A stretch of DNA of 64,000 nt, from the NCBI RefSeq assembly GCF_009821115.1, contig NZ_VYTY01000008.1, forward strand, positions 1 through 64,000, in the 5' to 3' direction. Below, piece by piece: positions 9,267-18,215 of the stretch. The position numbers were made by a program, and so were the translations under genes. Under the pieces are notes generated by a model. The model saw nothing but the letters and a program-made list of their open reading frames with translations, made no database searches and was not told the origin of the DNA. Every line of letters begins with the position of its first letter. Positions within the stretch are counted from its first letter, which is position 1. This stretch comes from Nitrincola alkalisediminis. GTDB lineage: Bacteria; Pseudomonadota; Gammaproteobacteria; Pseudomonadales; Balneatricaceae.

Positions 9267-10166
9267 ATGAGCCAACCCTCTTCCTGGCCTATTCCAAATG
9301 GCAGTACACGCTTTGTTCTCCCACGCCGCACAGTCACTGAACTAAGCAAACATCCGATCAGTAAGGATCTGTACCCTATAGCCATGGGCTATTACAAGCG
9401 CGCATTCGGCCACAGCATGTCTCGTAGCCGTCACGATGACTGTCTACTCATATATTGCGTTGATGGCTGCGGAAAACTTAATGCAGGATTAAAGTCATAC
9501 AAGATCACGACTGGCGACTTTATTTTGCTACCCAAAGATGAAATTCACAGCTACCTTGCCGATAACAAAACGCCTTGGAGCATATATTGGTTGCATTGTG
9601 AAGGACAACTGATTGACGAGTTCATCACCCCTCTCAAAAAAATGAGCCGCCACCCTGTATTGCAACTGGGATTGCATTCACGACTCATCTCTGATTTCGA
9701 AGCGCTCTTGGATCTTAGACAATCGACTCAGTTGTTTGAGTCCTACCTCCACTCAAGCAGCTTACTGCGCCAACTGCTCACCCATATCACGCTACTCCAC
9801 ACACAAGCACGCCATCACTTTGACAAAACATTTGATATGGACGCCATTCAAAGCCTAATGCTCAGATGCGTGCATGAAACATTAGATATAGACACGCTAG
9901 CGGCGACGGCCAACCTGTCGAAATTTCACTTCATTAAACGTTACAAAGCCTTGACGGGTAGCACACCCATCAATGACTTTATTCGAATGAAAATTGAACG
10001 CGCCTGTCATTTGCTGGACATCACCGATCAACGGATCGGTGAGATTGCCTGGACACTCGGCTACGAAGATGCCTACTACTTCTCTCGAGCCTTTAGAAAC
10101 GTCATGGGCATCTCGCCGAGCCAATATCGAAGCATTCGCCTAGGCAAAGCGACTTATAAGGAGTAA
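9267..10166 (+). CDS. mmsR: AraC-family regulator, MmsR-like
   Basis: The 299-residue protein has an N-terminal cupin-type sensing domain (about residues 30-170, with GDFILLPKDEIHSY) and a C-terminal AraC double helix-turn-helix (about 195-290: LAATANLSKFHFIKRYKALTGSTPINDF, shortened here to its key part FHFIKRYK, and IGEIAWTLGY ... YFSRAFRNVMGISPSQYR). In Pseudomonas aeruginosa an AraC-type protein, MmsR, activates the divergent mmsAB operon; the same head-to-head layout is seen here. A LiuR-like element just upstream suggests it is itself controlled. The ribosome-binding site is weak, so the start is less certain than the identity. It converges with the GGDEF gene, 6 bp away. Confidence 0.8.
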   Translation: MSQPSSWPIPNGSTRFVLPRRTVTELSKHPISKDLYPIAMGYYKRAFGHSMSRSRHDDCLLIYCVDGCGKLNAGLKSYKITTGDFILLPKDEIHSYLADNKTPWSIYWLHCEGQLIDEFITPLKKMSRHPVLQLGLHSRLISDFEALLDLRQSTQLFESYLHSSSLLRQLLTHITLLHTQARHHFDKTFDMDAIQSLMLRCVHETLDIDTLAATANLSKFHFIKRYKALTGSTPINDFIRMKIERACHLLDITDQRIGEIAWTLGYEDAYYFSRAFRNVMGISPSQYRSIRLGKATYKE

Positions 10167-10172
10167 CCCACT

Positions 10173-11909
10173 TTAAGAAGAATGCATTGGAGTCGACTCT
10201 TTTTCACGGTACATGGCATAGTCTGCCAAACGCACCAACCCATCTGCATCAATGGAGTCTGTGGGATAATATGAGACCCCCATGGCTGCAGTTAACGACA
10301 GCCATGGATCCATTTTTAAACACACAAGCGGCTCGGAAAGAGCTTGATTTATCTGGTCCATTATCCGTCTAACCCTGTCCGGACGCTCAGCACTGCGAAG
10401 CAAAATAACAAACTCATCGCCAGAGAAACGGGCAAGACAGTCATCCGCCTCAATCACGTTCGAGATTCGGGTGGCTATTTCTTTCAGCGCCAAATCACCC
10501 GCATCGCGCCCCCAGGCATTGTTAATATGCTTGAATCGATTAATGTCGATAAACAGCACTGCCATCGACTGCTGACGACGGTAATGCTGATCCCCTTCAA
10601 TTAATTTACGTAATTTGAGTGTAAAGGCATCACGGTTCATCAGGCCTGTTAGCGGATCGGTTTGCAGGCGCTTTTGCATTTGCTCAACACCTCGTGCTAA
10701 TTCACCCAACTCATCCCGACGATAAATATTCACCGGCGCATCCAGCTCACCATCACCCACTCGCACTAAGGCTTCTTTTAACTTACGCAGATCCGCCGCA
10801 ACCCAGTTCAGAATAGCCAGACCAATCAATATGGCAAGAATGATGGCCACCACAGCGATATAAACACTGCGCTTAATATTTTCGGTAATGCCTGACATAA
10901 AGTCACTGTCTGGCACTGCAACTATCGACAACCAATCCAGCCCGGCATCATCTCGCACACGATCAAATGCGACGTGGATTAGCTGGTCATCAAAAACAAG
11001 AGACAGAGGCCGAGTTTCATCTGGCACACCTTGCTCTTCAATGCTGGCAATGACAGCCCTATAAACGTCTGACATAATCGGCACGTTTACATCTTCAACG
11101 GCCACACGAACAAACTCACCATCACCGGTTGGAAGCACATTCGGCGTATTGGATGCTGCAATTAGCTTTCCATTCGGCTCAACAATAAAGGCAATTCCGT
11201 GTGGCGAGACACGCAAATGACCGACGAACTCATTTAAAGCACGAAGGGAAACATCGGTAGCAACAACCCCCTCAAAAACACCCTCATGCGACAAAACTTG
11301 ACGCGCGCGCGTTGCAATCAACTGTCGCGTGCCAAAATCAATGTAAATAGACGTCCACGTATGGCCGCGCAACTCCTTACCATCCAGATACCAAGGCCGC
11401 ACACGAGGATCAAACAAACGCTCCTCTTCGCGCACTTGCTGCATTTCCCCATCGATCCCTTCATAATGATAGATTTTTCGATACTCGGAGGCCTCTAATT
11501 TTAAACGCAGTTCTACCTTAGTGTCAGATAAGCGCTGCAAACCAATCCCCTGCCCAGCTTCATTGCCATAATAGACATAGTCATTAGGATCTGTATGAAG
11601 AGAGGTGGCAATCCAAAATCGTGTTTTAAGATTGGCCATATCAGACTCAATTGGAATCGGTGCCGGCATTCCTATAGGGAAGGCCGTTTCGAGCACAGCG
11701 CCGGAACCAATAATATGACGATCTATTGCCTGGGTGATTCGACCAACCGTTTCAAGCAACAGCTGATCTATAAGGGTATTAATGGCCTTGCTTCCAGCCT
11801 GATATGAAAGGCCACCAATGGACAGCGCCAAACATACAACCAAAACAACATAGGGAATCGTTAATACAGAGCGAAGCGACAGGACACCTTTGCGTTTAGC
11901 TTTTAACAT
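10173..11909 (-). CDS. Membrane diguanylate cyclase with Cache sensor and HAMP
   Basis: Predicted to make cyclic di-GMP in response to a periplasmic ligand. Order of parts in the 578-residue protein: TM1 about 15-37, a periplasmic Cache-type domain (FDPRVRPWY, WTSIYIDFGTRQLIATRA), TM2 about 300-325, HAMP (RRDELGELARGVEQM), then GGDEF. The active-site loop is SGDEF (496-500), a tolerated variant. The RxxD product-inhibition site that usually lies just upstream reads E487-A-D-D490, so its arginine is missing. No EAL domain. The open frame extends 28 codons upstream, but AAAGGG before ATG 11909 and the membrane-anchor N-terminus favour this start. No obvious functional link to the neighbouring catabolic genes. 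Confidence 0.88.
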   Translation of the reverse strand: MLKAKRKGVLSLRSVLTIPYVVLVVCLALSIGGLSYQAGSKAINTLIDQLLLETVGRITQAIDRHIIGSGAVLETAFPIGMPAPIPIESDMANLKTRFWIATSLHTDPNDYVYYGNEAGQGIGLQRLSDTKVELRLKLEASEYRKIYHYEGIDGEMQQVREEERLFDPRVRPWYLDGKELRGHTWTSIYIDFGTRQLIATRARQVLSHEGVFEGVVATDVSLRALNEFVGHLRVSPHGIAFIVEPNGKLIAASNTPNVLPTGDGEFVRVAVEDVNVPIMSDVYRAVIASIEEQGVPDETRPLSLVFDDQLIHVAFDRVRDDAGLDWLSIVAVPDSDFMSGITENIKRSVYIAVVAIILAILIGLAILNWVAADLRKLKEALVRVGDGELDAPVNIYRRDELGELARGVEQMQKRLQTDPLTGLMNRDAFTLKLRKLIEGDQHYRRQQSMAVLFIDINRFKHINNAWGRDAGDLALKEIATRISNVIEADDCLARFSGDEFVILLRSAERPDRVRRIMDQINQALSEPLVCLKMDPWLSLTAAMGVSYYPTDSIDADGLVRLADYAMYREKESTPMHSS

Positions 11910-12013
11910 GCCCTTTATTACCCCTCGCCCTGATCTTGTTTTTAAGGCGTAATAGAATAAACAGCTGAAAGCTGTATGTCCATCTAGGATCACATCTTAG
12001 ATGGACCAAAAAG

Positions 12014-13192
12014 CTAGCAAATTTCCAATGCAACGGCTGTAGCTTCACCACCACCAATACATAAAGAAGCAACCCCACGTTTTAAATGACGCTTCTGAAG
12101 CGCATAAAGCAGCGTCACCAGAATTCTAGAGCCACTAGAGCCAATCGGGTGACCCAATGCACAAGCACCGCCGTTAACATTGACCTTGTGCTCATCCAAC
12201 CCTAACGCTTGCTGAGCCAACAAGGTCACGACGGCAAAGGCTTCGTTGATTTCAAAAAGATCTACACTGTCTTTATCCCAGCCCGCCATTTTGAGCACTT
12301 TCTCAATCGCACCAATCGGCGCCAGGGTAAATTCAGCAGGCAATTGTGCATGCGTAGAATGCGCTACAATACGCGCCAAAGGCTTTAAACCTTGACTCAG
12401 CGCTTCGGACTCTTTCATCAACACCAAGGCTGAAGCACCATCGGAAATTGAGCTCGAGTTTGCCGCCGTCACAGTACCGTCTTTTGCAAAAGCGGGTTTT
12501 AGTGAACGAATTTTATCCAGGCGAGCTTTTCCTGGTTGCTCATCAATCGCCACCACCTGCTCACCGGCACGGGTTGTAATCGCCACGGGCGCAATTTCAT
12601 CCGCAAAGCTGCCGGACTCGATAGCCGCCAAGGACTTCTCCAAAGAGGCGATGGCAAAGTCATCCATCACCTCTCGAGTTATGCTGTGGGCATCGGCTGA
12701 GCGCTGAGCAAAGCTTCCCATCAAACCGCCTTCGTAAGCGTCTTCGAGACCGTCCATAAACATATGGTCCATCACTTTTCCATGACCCATTCGCAATCCT
12801 TCACGAACTCTAGGCAACAGGTACGGCGACTGACTCATATTTTCCATACCGCCTGCGACCATGACCGCCGCACTGCCAGCACGCAACTGATCATGTGCTA
12901 GCATGACAGCCTTCATGCCAGAGCCGCACATTTTATTAATCGTGGTACAACCAACGGAAATCGGCAACCCAGCTTTTAATGCCGCTTGTCGAGCAGGTGC
13001 TTGGCCCAATCCAGCCGGCAAAACACACCCCATAATCACTTCATCAACGCTATCTGAGGGCACTCCCGCACGCTCAAGCGCCGCTTTAATGGCCACAGCG
13101 CCCAAATCAGGAGATCTGACACTGCTTAAGTCACCCTGCAAACCACCCATGGGCGTTCTAGCCGCTCCGACAATCACAATAGAATCGTTCAT
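12014..13192 (-). CDS. Acetyl-CoA acetyltransferase / 3-ketoacyl-CoA thiolase
   Basis: A 392-residue thiolase with the nucleophilic Cys89 in NKMCGSGMKA, the NVNGGACALGHPIGSSGSR histidine motif (His in GHPIG), and the C-terminal catalytic Cys in SLCIGGGE. This length and motif set match the AtoB/PhaA biosynthetic-degradative group that cleaves acetoacetyl-CoA to two acetyl-CoA. In this setting it could finish leucine breakdown (from acetoacetate after activation) or cleave 2-methylacetoacetyl-CoA from isoleucine. It lies 55 bp after livM on the same strand, with GAGG 6 nt before ATG. Whether it shares the transporter transcript is open. Confidence 0.92.
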   Translation of the reverse strand: MNDSIVIVGAARTPMGGLQGDLSSVRSPDLGAVAIKAALERAGVPSDSVDEVIMGCVLPAGLGQAPARQAALKAGLPISVGCTTINKMCGSGMKAVMLAHDQLRAGSAAVMVAGGMENMSQSPYLLPRVREGLRMGHGKVMDHMFMDGLEDAYEGGLMGSFAQRSADAHSITREVMDDFAIASLEKSLAAIESGSFADEIAPVAITTRAGEQVVAIDEQPGKARLDKIRSLKPAFAKDGTVTAANSSSISDGASALVLMKESEALSQGLKPLARIVAHSTHAQLPAEFTLAPIGAIEKVLKMAGWDKDSVDLFEINEAFAVVTLLAQQALGLDEHKVNVNGGACALGHPIGSSGSRILVTLLYALQKRHLKRGVASLCIGGGEATAVALEIC

Positions 13193-13247
13193 TTGTTACC
13201 TCATGTATTTGGGTGAATGGAATGCTCGATCCTCACCCACTACCTGA

Positions 13248-14243
13248 TTATTTAAAGTTCTTTTTATAGAATTTTTGAAACTCGCCGATAATGCCCGCAC
13301 GGAACATCAATACGCAGAGAATAAAAATCACACCTAAAATCACGTTGACCCAGTCACCCAGTGCACTTTGTGCTAACTGATGCTCAAGACTCACCACAAA
13401 TGCAGCACCCACAACAGGGCCTAATAACGTCCCCACACCACCGACCAAGGTCATCAACACCACTTCACCTGACATATGCCAATGTGCGTCATTTAACGAA
13501 GCCAACTGAAAAACGATGGTTTTTACTGAGCCCGCCAAGCCTGCCAAGGCAGCCGAGATAACAAAAGCAACCAACTTGTAGCGATCCACATTGTAGCCAA
13601 GCGATGTTGCACGAGGTTCATTCTCTTTGATCGCCTTCAGCACATGACCATAGGGTGAATGCACCATCCGATGAACCACGGCAAAACCAAACATAAACAC
13701 CGCTAACACGAAATAGTACATCGCCAGATTATCGGCCAAATTAATGACCCCGAGTAACTTACCGCGCGGAATACCGTGCAGACCGTCTTCACCACCGGTA
13801 AAAGAAGACTGCACGTAAAAGAAAAACACGAGCTGCGCTAATGCCAAAGTAATCATGGCAAAATAAATACCTTGACGACGAATGGCCAACAAACCAAAGC
13901 CCAAGCCCAACAATGTCGAGGCTGACATACCCGCCAAAATAGCCAACTCCGGTGTTAATCCCGAATAAGTACTGAGCAGGTAGCCAGTGGTATAGCCCCC
14001 TGTCGCCAAAAAGGCCGCATGACCAAAAGACAGCAATCCTACATAGCCAAGCAGCAGATTAAAGGCAACGGCAAAGAGTGCGAAGCAGAGTATTTTCATC
14101 AAGAAAACAGGATACACCACATAGGGCGCGATTAACGCGATCACAAAAAACGCACCGTACAGCATTAGCTTTCTTCGCTCAGAACGCTGCTTCTGCTCAA
14201 GCACACTTTTACGCGCAGGACTTGCATACACTGAAGTCGTCAT
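13248..14243 (-). CDS. livM: Branched-chain-type ABC transporter permease LivM
   Basis: Inner-membrane permease subunit, 331 residues with about eight to ten hydrophobic segments and the family stretch NLLLGYVGLLSFGHAAF near residue 60, plus RATSLGYNVDRYKL in the cytoplasmic coupling loop and LAGLAGS after it. It pairs with LivH to form the channel. The start at 14243 begins MTTSVYAS and has AAGGAGG 6 nt upstream; the longer frame (six more codons) overlaps livH. The livH stop and livM start are one base apart, so translation is probably coupled. Confidence 0.94.
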   Translation of the reverse strand: MTTSVYASPARKSVLEQKQRSERRKLMLYGAFFVIALIAPYVVYPVFLMKILCFALFAVAFNLLLGYVGLLSFGHAAFLATGGYTTGYLLSTYSGLTPELAILAGMSASTLLGLGFGLLAIRRQGIYFAMITLALAQLVFFFYVQSSFTGGEDGLHGIPRGKLLGVINLADNLAMYYFVLAVFMFGFAVVHRMVHSPYGHVLKAIKENEPRATSLGYNVDRYKLVAFVISAALAGLAGSVKTIVFQLASLNDAHWHMSGEVVLMTLVGGVGTLLGPVVGAAFVVSLEHQLAQSALGDWVNVILGVIFILCVLMFRAGIIGEFQKFYKKNFK

Positions 14244-14244
14244 A

Positions 14245-15132
14245 CTATGCCTCCTTCCCAAACAGACCCGATGGGCGAACCAGTAACACCAACACCATCA
14301 CCAAAAATATAACCGTACTTGACGCTTCAGGATAAAAAACCTTCGTTAAGCCTTCGATAATCCCCATCGCCAAACCGGTGATCACCGCACCAAGAATTGA
14401 ACCCATTCCTCCAATAACCACCACGGCAAACACAATAATCAGGATATTGGCCCCCATGACGGGTGTAACTGAGTAGATCGGCGCCGCAAGAACACCGGCA
14501 AATGCCGCCAACATAACCCCAAAACCATAGGTCAAGCTCACCAACAGTGGCACGTTAATACCGAATGCCTGCATCAATTGCGAGTTTTCTGTTCCCGCAC
14601 GCAGATAGGAGCCTAATTTTGTTTTTTCAATCATGAACCAAGTGCCGATACAAACCACCAAGGCCGCAACGATAACCCATGCACGGTAATAAGGAAGGAA
14701 CATGAAACCAAGATTCACGCCGCCTCTAAACACCTCGGGTATAGGGTAACGCAAGCCCGACACACCATAGATATTGGTTAGAACCCCTTGGATAACAAGC
14801 GCCAAACCAAAGGTTAACAACAAACTGTAAATATGGTCTTCATTGGCAATTTTTCTAAGCAAGAAAAATTCAATTAAAACACCTAAAACACCAACAATTA
14901 AGGGGGCAAGTATTAAAGCAACCCAGTAATTAACACCTAAGGTATTAAATAAAACAACTGTGCATAACGCACCTAACATATAAAATGCGCCATGGGCGAA
15001 GTTAATAATCTTAAGAAGACCAAAGATAACCGCCAAACCTAAGCTTAATAAGGCGTAAAATGCACCATTAATAAGCCCAAGCAATAACTGACCCGAGAGC
15101 ACAGCAATGGGTACTCCGAAAATCATACTCAT
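14245..15132 (-). CDS. livH: Branched-chain-type ABC transporter permease LivH
   Basis: Permease partner of LivM, 295 residues with about eight membrane spans and the family marks LLLGLINGAFYALLSLGLAVIFGLL (early part) and GINVPLLVSLTYGFG ... AGVLAAPI. Two ATG codons two residues apart (15132 and 15126) are both possible; the first is taken. The gene lies 89 bp after the binding-protein gene, a common spacing where differential expression of the binding protein is needed. Transported substrate cannot be read from the permease. Confidence 0.94.
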   Translation of the reverse strand: MSMIFGVPIAVLSGQLLLGLINGAFYALLSLGLAVIFGLLKIINFAHGAFYMLGALCTVVLFNTLGVNYWVALILAPLIVGVLGVLIEFFLLRKIANEDHIYSLLLTFGLALVIQGVLTNIYGVSGLRYPIPEVFRGGVNLGFMFLPYYRAWVIVAALVVCIGTWFMIEKTKLGSYLRAGTENSQLMQAFGINVPLLVSLTYGFGVMLAAFAGVLAAPIYSVTPVMGANILIIVFAVVVIGGMGSILGAVITGLAMGIIEGLTKVFYPEASSTVIFLVMVLVLLVRPSGLFGKEA

Positions 15133-15221
15133 AGTAAGACCCTACCTGAAAATACTGGCTAAACCGACCTAACTAAGTTCACGCCCTTCATTACTTTGCA
15201 AGGACGTGAACTCATTTGCGC

Positions 15222-16433
15222 TTAGTTATTGACTAATTTGCACTGACTTTCAGACAGAGGACGGTAAGCCTCATCACCAGGAATGGTTCTCACGATCTTA
15301 TAAAGATCCCACTCATCTTTAGATTCAGCCGGGGTTTTCACTTGAGCAAGGTACATATCATGCACCATACGACCGTCTTCACGGATATAACCGCCCTTCG
15401 CAAACATGTCATTAATCGGCGTATTCATCATTTGCTGACGAACAGCTTGCGCCTCATCTGTACCGGCTTCTTTAACTGCATTCAAATAATGCACAGTACT
15501 TGAGTAAATACCAGCATGAACCATGGTTGGACGTACACCGGTTCTTTGCATAAAGCGATCAGACCAAGCACGCGCATCGTCATCCATGTCCCAGTACCAT
15601 CCAGTCGTCAACTGAATACCTTGCGCCGCCTGAACACCTAACGCATGCACATCTGTAAGGAACAGCAATAATGCCGCCAGCGTTTGACCGGATTGCGTTA
15701 AACCAAACTCACCTGCGGTGGTAATGGCATTGGTGGTGTCAGAACCCGCGTTCGCCAACGCCACAACTTTTGCACCCGAGCTTTGCGCTTGTAAAATAAA
15801 CGAAGAGAAATCACCGGTAGGGAAAGGATGACGTACCTTTTGTACGATCGTGCCACCATTCGCGGTTACCACTTTTTCAACGTCTCCTTCCAGCGCATGA
15901 CCAAATGCATAATCCGCGGTTAGAATAAACCAGCTGTCCCCACCTTCCTGAACAACCGCTTGAGCCGTACCGTTTGCCAGCGGGTAAGTATCGTAAACAT
16001 AGTGAATGTGGTTCGGCGTACAATGCTCATTGGTAATACTGGATGCGGCAGATCCAGACACTATGCCTAAGCGATTGCTTTGCTCTAGAATGCGGGTAGC
16101 GGCTATGGTCACCGAAGACGCGACTAAACCCGCCACCATATCAACACCATCGTTTTCAACCCATTGGCGCACCGTACTGGATGCAACGTCAGGGCTGTTT
16201 CGATCATCCGCACTCACCACACGAATATTCGCACCATTGACTTGCCCGCCCACATCCTCAACAGCCATTTGCAAAGCTACCAATCCATTTGGTCCCGCTA
16301 AATCACGGTAGGTACCGGACATATCTGCAAGATAACCAATTCGAATTTCATTATCACTGATGGCCGCTTGTGCAGTCGTTGCGATAAGGGCTGAGGCGAT
16401 TGCGGCTGATAAGAGTTTTTTCATTATTTTCAT
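15222..16433 (-). CDS. Periplasmic binding protein of a branched-chain-type ABC importer
   Basis: A 403-residue preprotein with signal peptide MKIMKKLLSAAIASALIA...AQA followed by the type-I periplasmic binding fold beginning EIRIGYLADMSGTY. Two cysteines, one in NEHCTPNHIH and one near the C-terminus (ESQCKLV), could form the disulfide found in many relatives. The Liv-type family binds amino acids but also short-chain, aromatic and amide substrates. With three acyl-CoA ligases nearby, a branched carboxylic acid is a possible ligand (inference). The longer frame (23 more codons) lacks a signal peptide at its front; GGAG about 8 nt before ATG 16433 supports the shorter start. Confidence 0.92.
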   Translation of the reverse strand: MKIMKKLLSAAIASALIATTAQAAISDNEIRIGYLADMSGTYRDLAGPNGLVALQMAVEDVGGQVNGANIRVVSADDRNSPDVASSTVRQWVENDGVDMVAGLVASSVTIAATRILEQSNRLGIVSGSAASSITNEHCTPNHIHYVYDTYPLANGTAQAVVQEGGDSWFILTADYAFGHALEGDVEKVVTANGGTIVQKVRHPFPTGDFSSFILQAQSSGAKVVALANAGSDTTNAITTAGEFGLTQSGQTLAALLLFLTDVHALGVQAAQGIQLTTGWYWDMDDDARAWSDRFMQRTGVRPTMVHAGIYSSTVHYLNAVKEAGTDEAQAVRQQMMNTPINDMFAKGGYIREDGRMVHDMYLAQVKTPAESKDEWDLYKIVRTIPGDEAYRPLSESQCKLVNN

Positions 16434-16541
16434 TGTGTGTCTCCAGTGCCTTTTGGCTGTTATTTTTTTTCTACATGAAAGAGAACGCGCTTTAAAACAC
16501 ATTTATTTGCATAATCACTACACAAATAAATATTTCTTTAA

Positions 16542-17264
16542 CTAAACACCTAGGTAGGTATTTAATAATTCTTGCTTAGAGGCCAACTCATTGGCTTGAA
16601 TTTCTTCAACAATCTGACCGTGCTCCATAAGATAGTGACGATCAGCTAAGGGAGCTGCAAACCGGAAGTTTTGTTCAACCAAAACGATGGTTAAGCCTTT
16701 TTCTTTTAGTTTGATCAACACCTCAGCGAGCTTTTGCACGATGACGGGCGCCAACCCTTCAGTGATTTCATCCAGCAACAGCAAGTTAGCACCTGTCCGT
16801 AAAATTCGAGCCATGGCCAGCATTTGCTGCTCCCCACCGGATAGGCGTGTACCTTGACTGTAGCGACGCTCATAGAGGTTCGGGAACATGCTGTAAATCT
16901 CATCCAGGCTCATACCATCACTGCGCACAGTGGGCGGCAGCAACAGATTTTCTTCAACATTCAAGCTTGAAAAAATACCGCGTTCTTCCGGGCAGTAACC
17001 GACACCCAGATGAGCGATATGATGCGCCGGACTGTCAATGGTTTCGCGACCATTAATCATGATCGAACCCGTTCGACGTCCAACCATGTTCATGATTGAT
17101 TTTAGTGTTGTGCTGCGGCCTGAACCATTACGCCCCAGCAGAGTCACCAACTCCCCACGCCTTACCAGTAAATCGATTCCATGAAGAATGTGCGATTCAC
17201 CATAAAAGGCATGCAAGTCCGTGACTTTTAATTGTTCATAATTGGGTTTGATTGAATCGGTCAT
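16542..17264 (-). CDS. livF: Branched-chain-type ABC transporter ATPase LivF
   Basis: Second ATPase of the importer, 240 residues. The Walker A motif is GRNGSGRST with Arg50 where Lys is standard; signature LSGGEQQ, Walker B LLLLDEITEGL and the switch residue as Gln in VEQN, which is normal for LivF. The nucleotide sequence reads CGC at the Walker lysine codon, so this is not a misread frame. Some LivF-type proteins have Arg here, as far as I recall, so it need not be inactive. The start overlaps the livG stop (TAATG), showing translational coupling. Confidence 0.93.
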   Translation of the reverse strand: MTDSIKPNYEQLKVTDLHAFYGESHILHGIDLLVRRGELVTLLGRNGSGRSTTLKSIMNMVGRRTGSIMINGRETIDSPAHHIAHLGVGYCPEERGIFSSLNVEENLLLPPTVRSDGMSLDEIYSMFPNLYERRYSQGTRLSGGEQQMLAMARILRTGANLLLLDEITEGLAPVIVQKLAEVLIKLKEKGLTIVLVEQNFRFAAPLADRHYLMEHGQIVEEIQANELASKQELLNTYLGV

Positions 17265-18037
17265 TAGTGTGCTCCCTCAACCGCTGCGGACTCACTGCCC
17301 ATATAGGCCTCTCTTACCTTAGGATTCTGCGACACAGTGGCATAATCCCCTTCAGTCAAGATTGCTCCTCGAGTGAGCACAGTAATGCGGTCACAGAGCT
17401 TACTCACAACGCTCAGGTTATGCTCAACCATGAGCACTGTGCGACCGACGGCGGCTTGACGGATCAGCTCAACCACACGATCAACATCTTCATGACCCAT
17501 TCCTTGAGTCGGCTCATCCAACAACACCAACTCAGGCTCCATCGCCAAGGTCGTTGCCAACTCAAGCGCACGCTTGCGGCCATAGGACAACTCAACGGTC
17601 ACCGTATCCGCAAAGGCTTCAAGCCCGACAGACTCCAACAGCTGGTATGCACGATCATTTAAGCGGTTAAGCGTTTTTTCAGATGTCCAGAAATGAAAGC
17701 TATTGCCTTCAAAGCGCTGTAGAGCCACGCGCACATTTTCCAATGCCGTCATATGCGGGAACACAGCTGAAATCTGAAATGAGCGAATAATGCCTTTACG
17801 GGCAATCGCGGCAGACTTCATCGCCGTAATATCCTCACCCTTAAACAGAATTTGTCCGCGTGTTGGAATCAAGAATTTGGTCAGCAGATTAAATACCGTG
17901 GTTTTACCCGCGCCATTTGGACCAATCAACGCATGGATGTGACCCTTTTGAATCTTAAGATTCACATCGTCTACGGCTGTAAACCCTTTAAACTCTTTAA
18001 CGAGATTGCGGGTTTCAAGTACGAATTCGGAACTCAT
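17264..18037 (-). CDS. livG: Branched-chain-type ABC transporter ATPase LivG
   Basis: First ATPase of the importer, 257 residues, with an intact Walker A GPNGAGKTT (39-47), a LivG-style signature LSYGRKR in place of LSGGQ, Walker B LVLLDEPTQGM and the H-loop MVEHN. It is the first gene of the transporter operon livG-livF-binding protein-livH-livM. The order with ATPases first differs from the E. coli liv operon, which begins with the binding protein. A LiuR-like element lies about 50 bp upstream. Confidence 0.94.
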   Translation of the reverse strand: MSSEFVLETRNLVKEFKGFTAVDDVNLKIQKGHIHALIGPNGAGKTTVFNLLTKFLIPTRGQILFKGEDITAMKSAAIARKGIIRSFQISAVFPHMTALENVRVALQRFEGNSFHFWTSEKTLNRLNDRAYQLLESVGLEAFADTVTVELSYGRKRALELATTLAMEPELVLLDEPTQGMGHEDVDRVVELIRQAAVGRTVLMVEHNLSVVSKLCDRITVLTRGAILTEGDYATVSQNPKVREAYMGSESAAVEGAH

Positions 18038-18089
18038 AGGAGTGTGCAGCCTCTTTTTATTGTTAGATTCGCCGACTTAAAGCATTACA

Positions 18090-18105
18090 TTTACGTAAGC
18101 GTCAA
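18090..18105. promoter_or_regulatory. LiuR-like operator upstream of livG
   Basis: TTTACGTAAGCGTCAA fits the 16-bp pattern shared with the elements at 9106, 9231, 19916 and 20161. It lies in the 178-bp gap before livG. This would join import to branched-chain catabolism under LiuR. Confidence 0.6.
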
Positions 18106-18215
18106 CTTAACTTATCAATAGTCACTAAGGGTTTACAAGTAATACTTTGGTTGTACAACCTGACAAACCCCTTAGCAACTCACCCATCTCATTAATAAAT
18201 AAGGATTAAAAAGTT

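Noticed and set aside
13211-13238. GGGTGA/TCACCC stem as a terminator between livM and the thiolase gene
   Set aside because: Only 6 bp with a 16-nt loop and no T-run; too weak to call.
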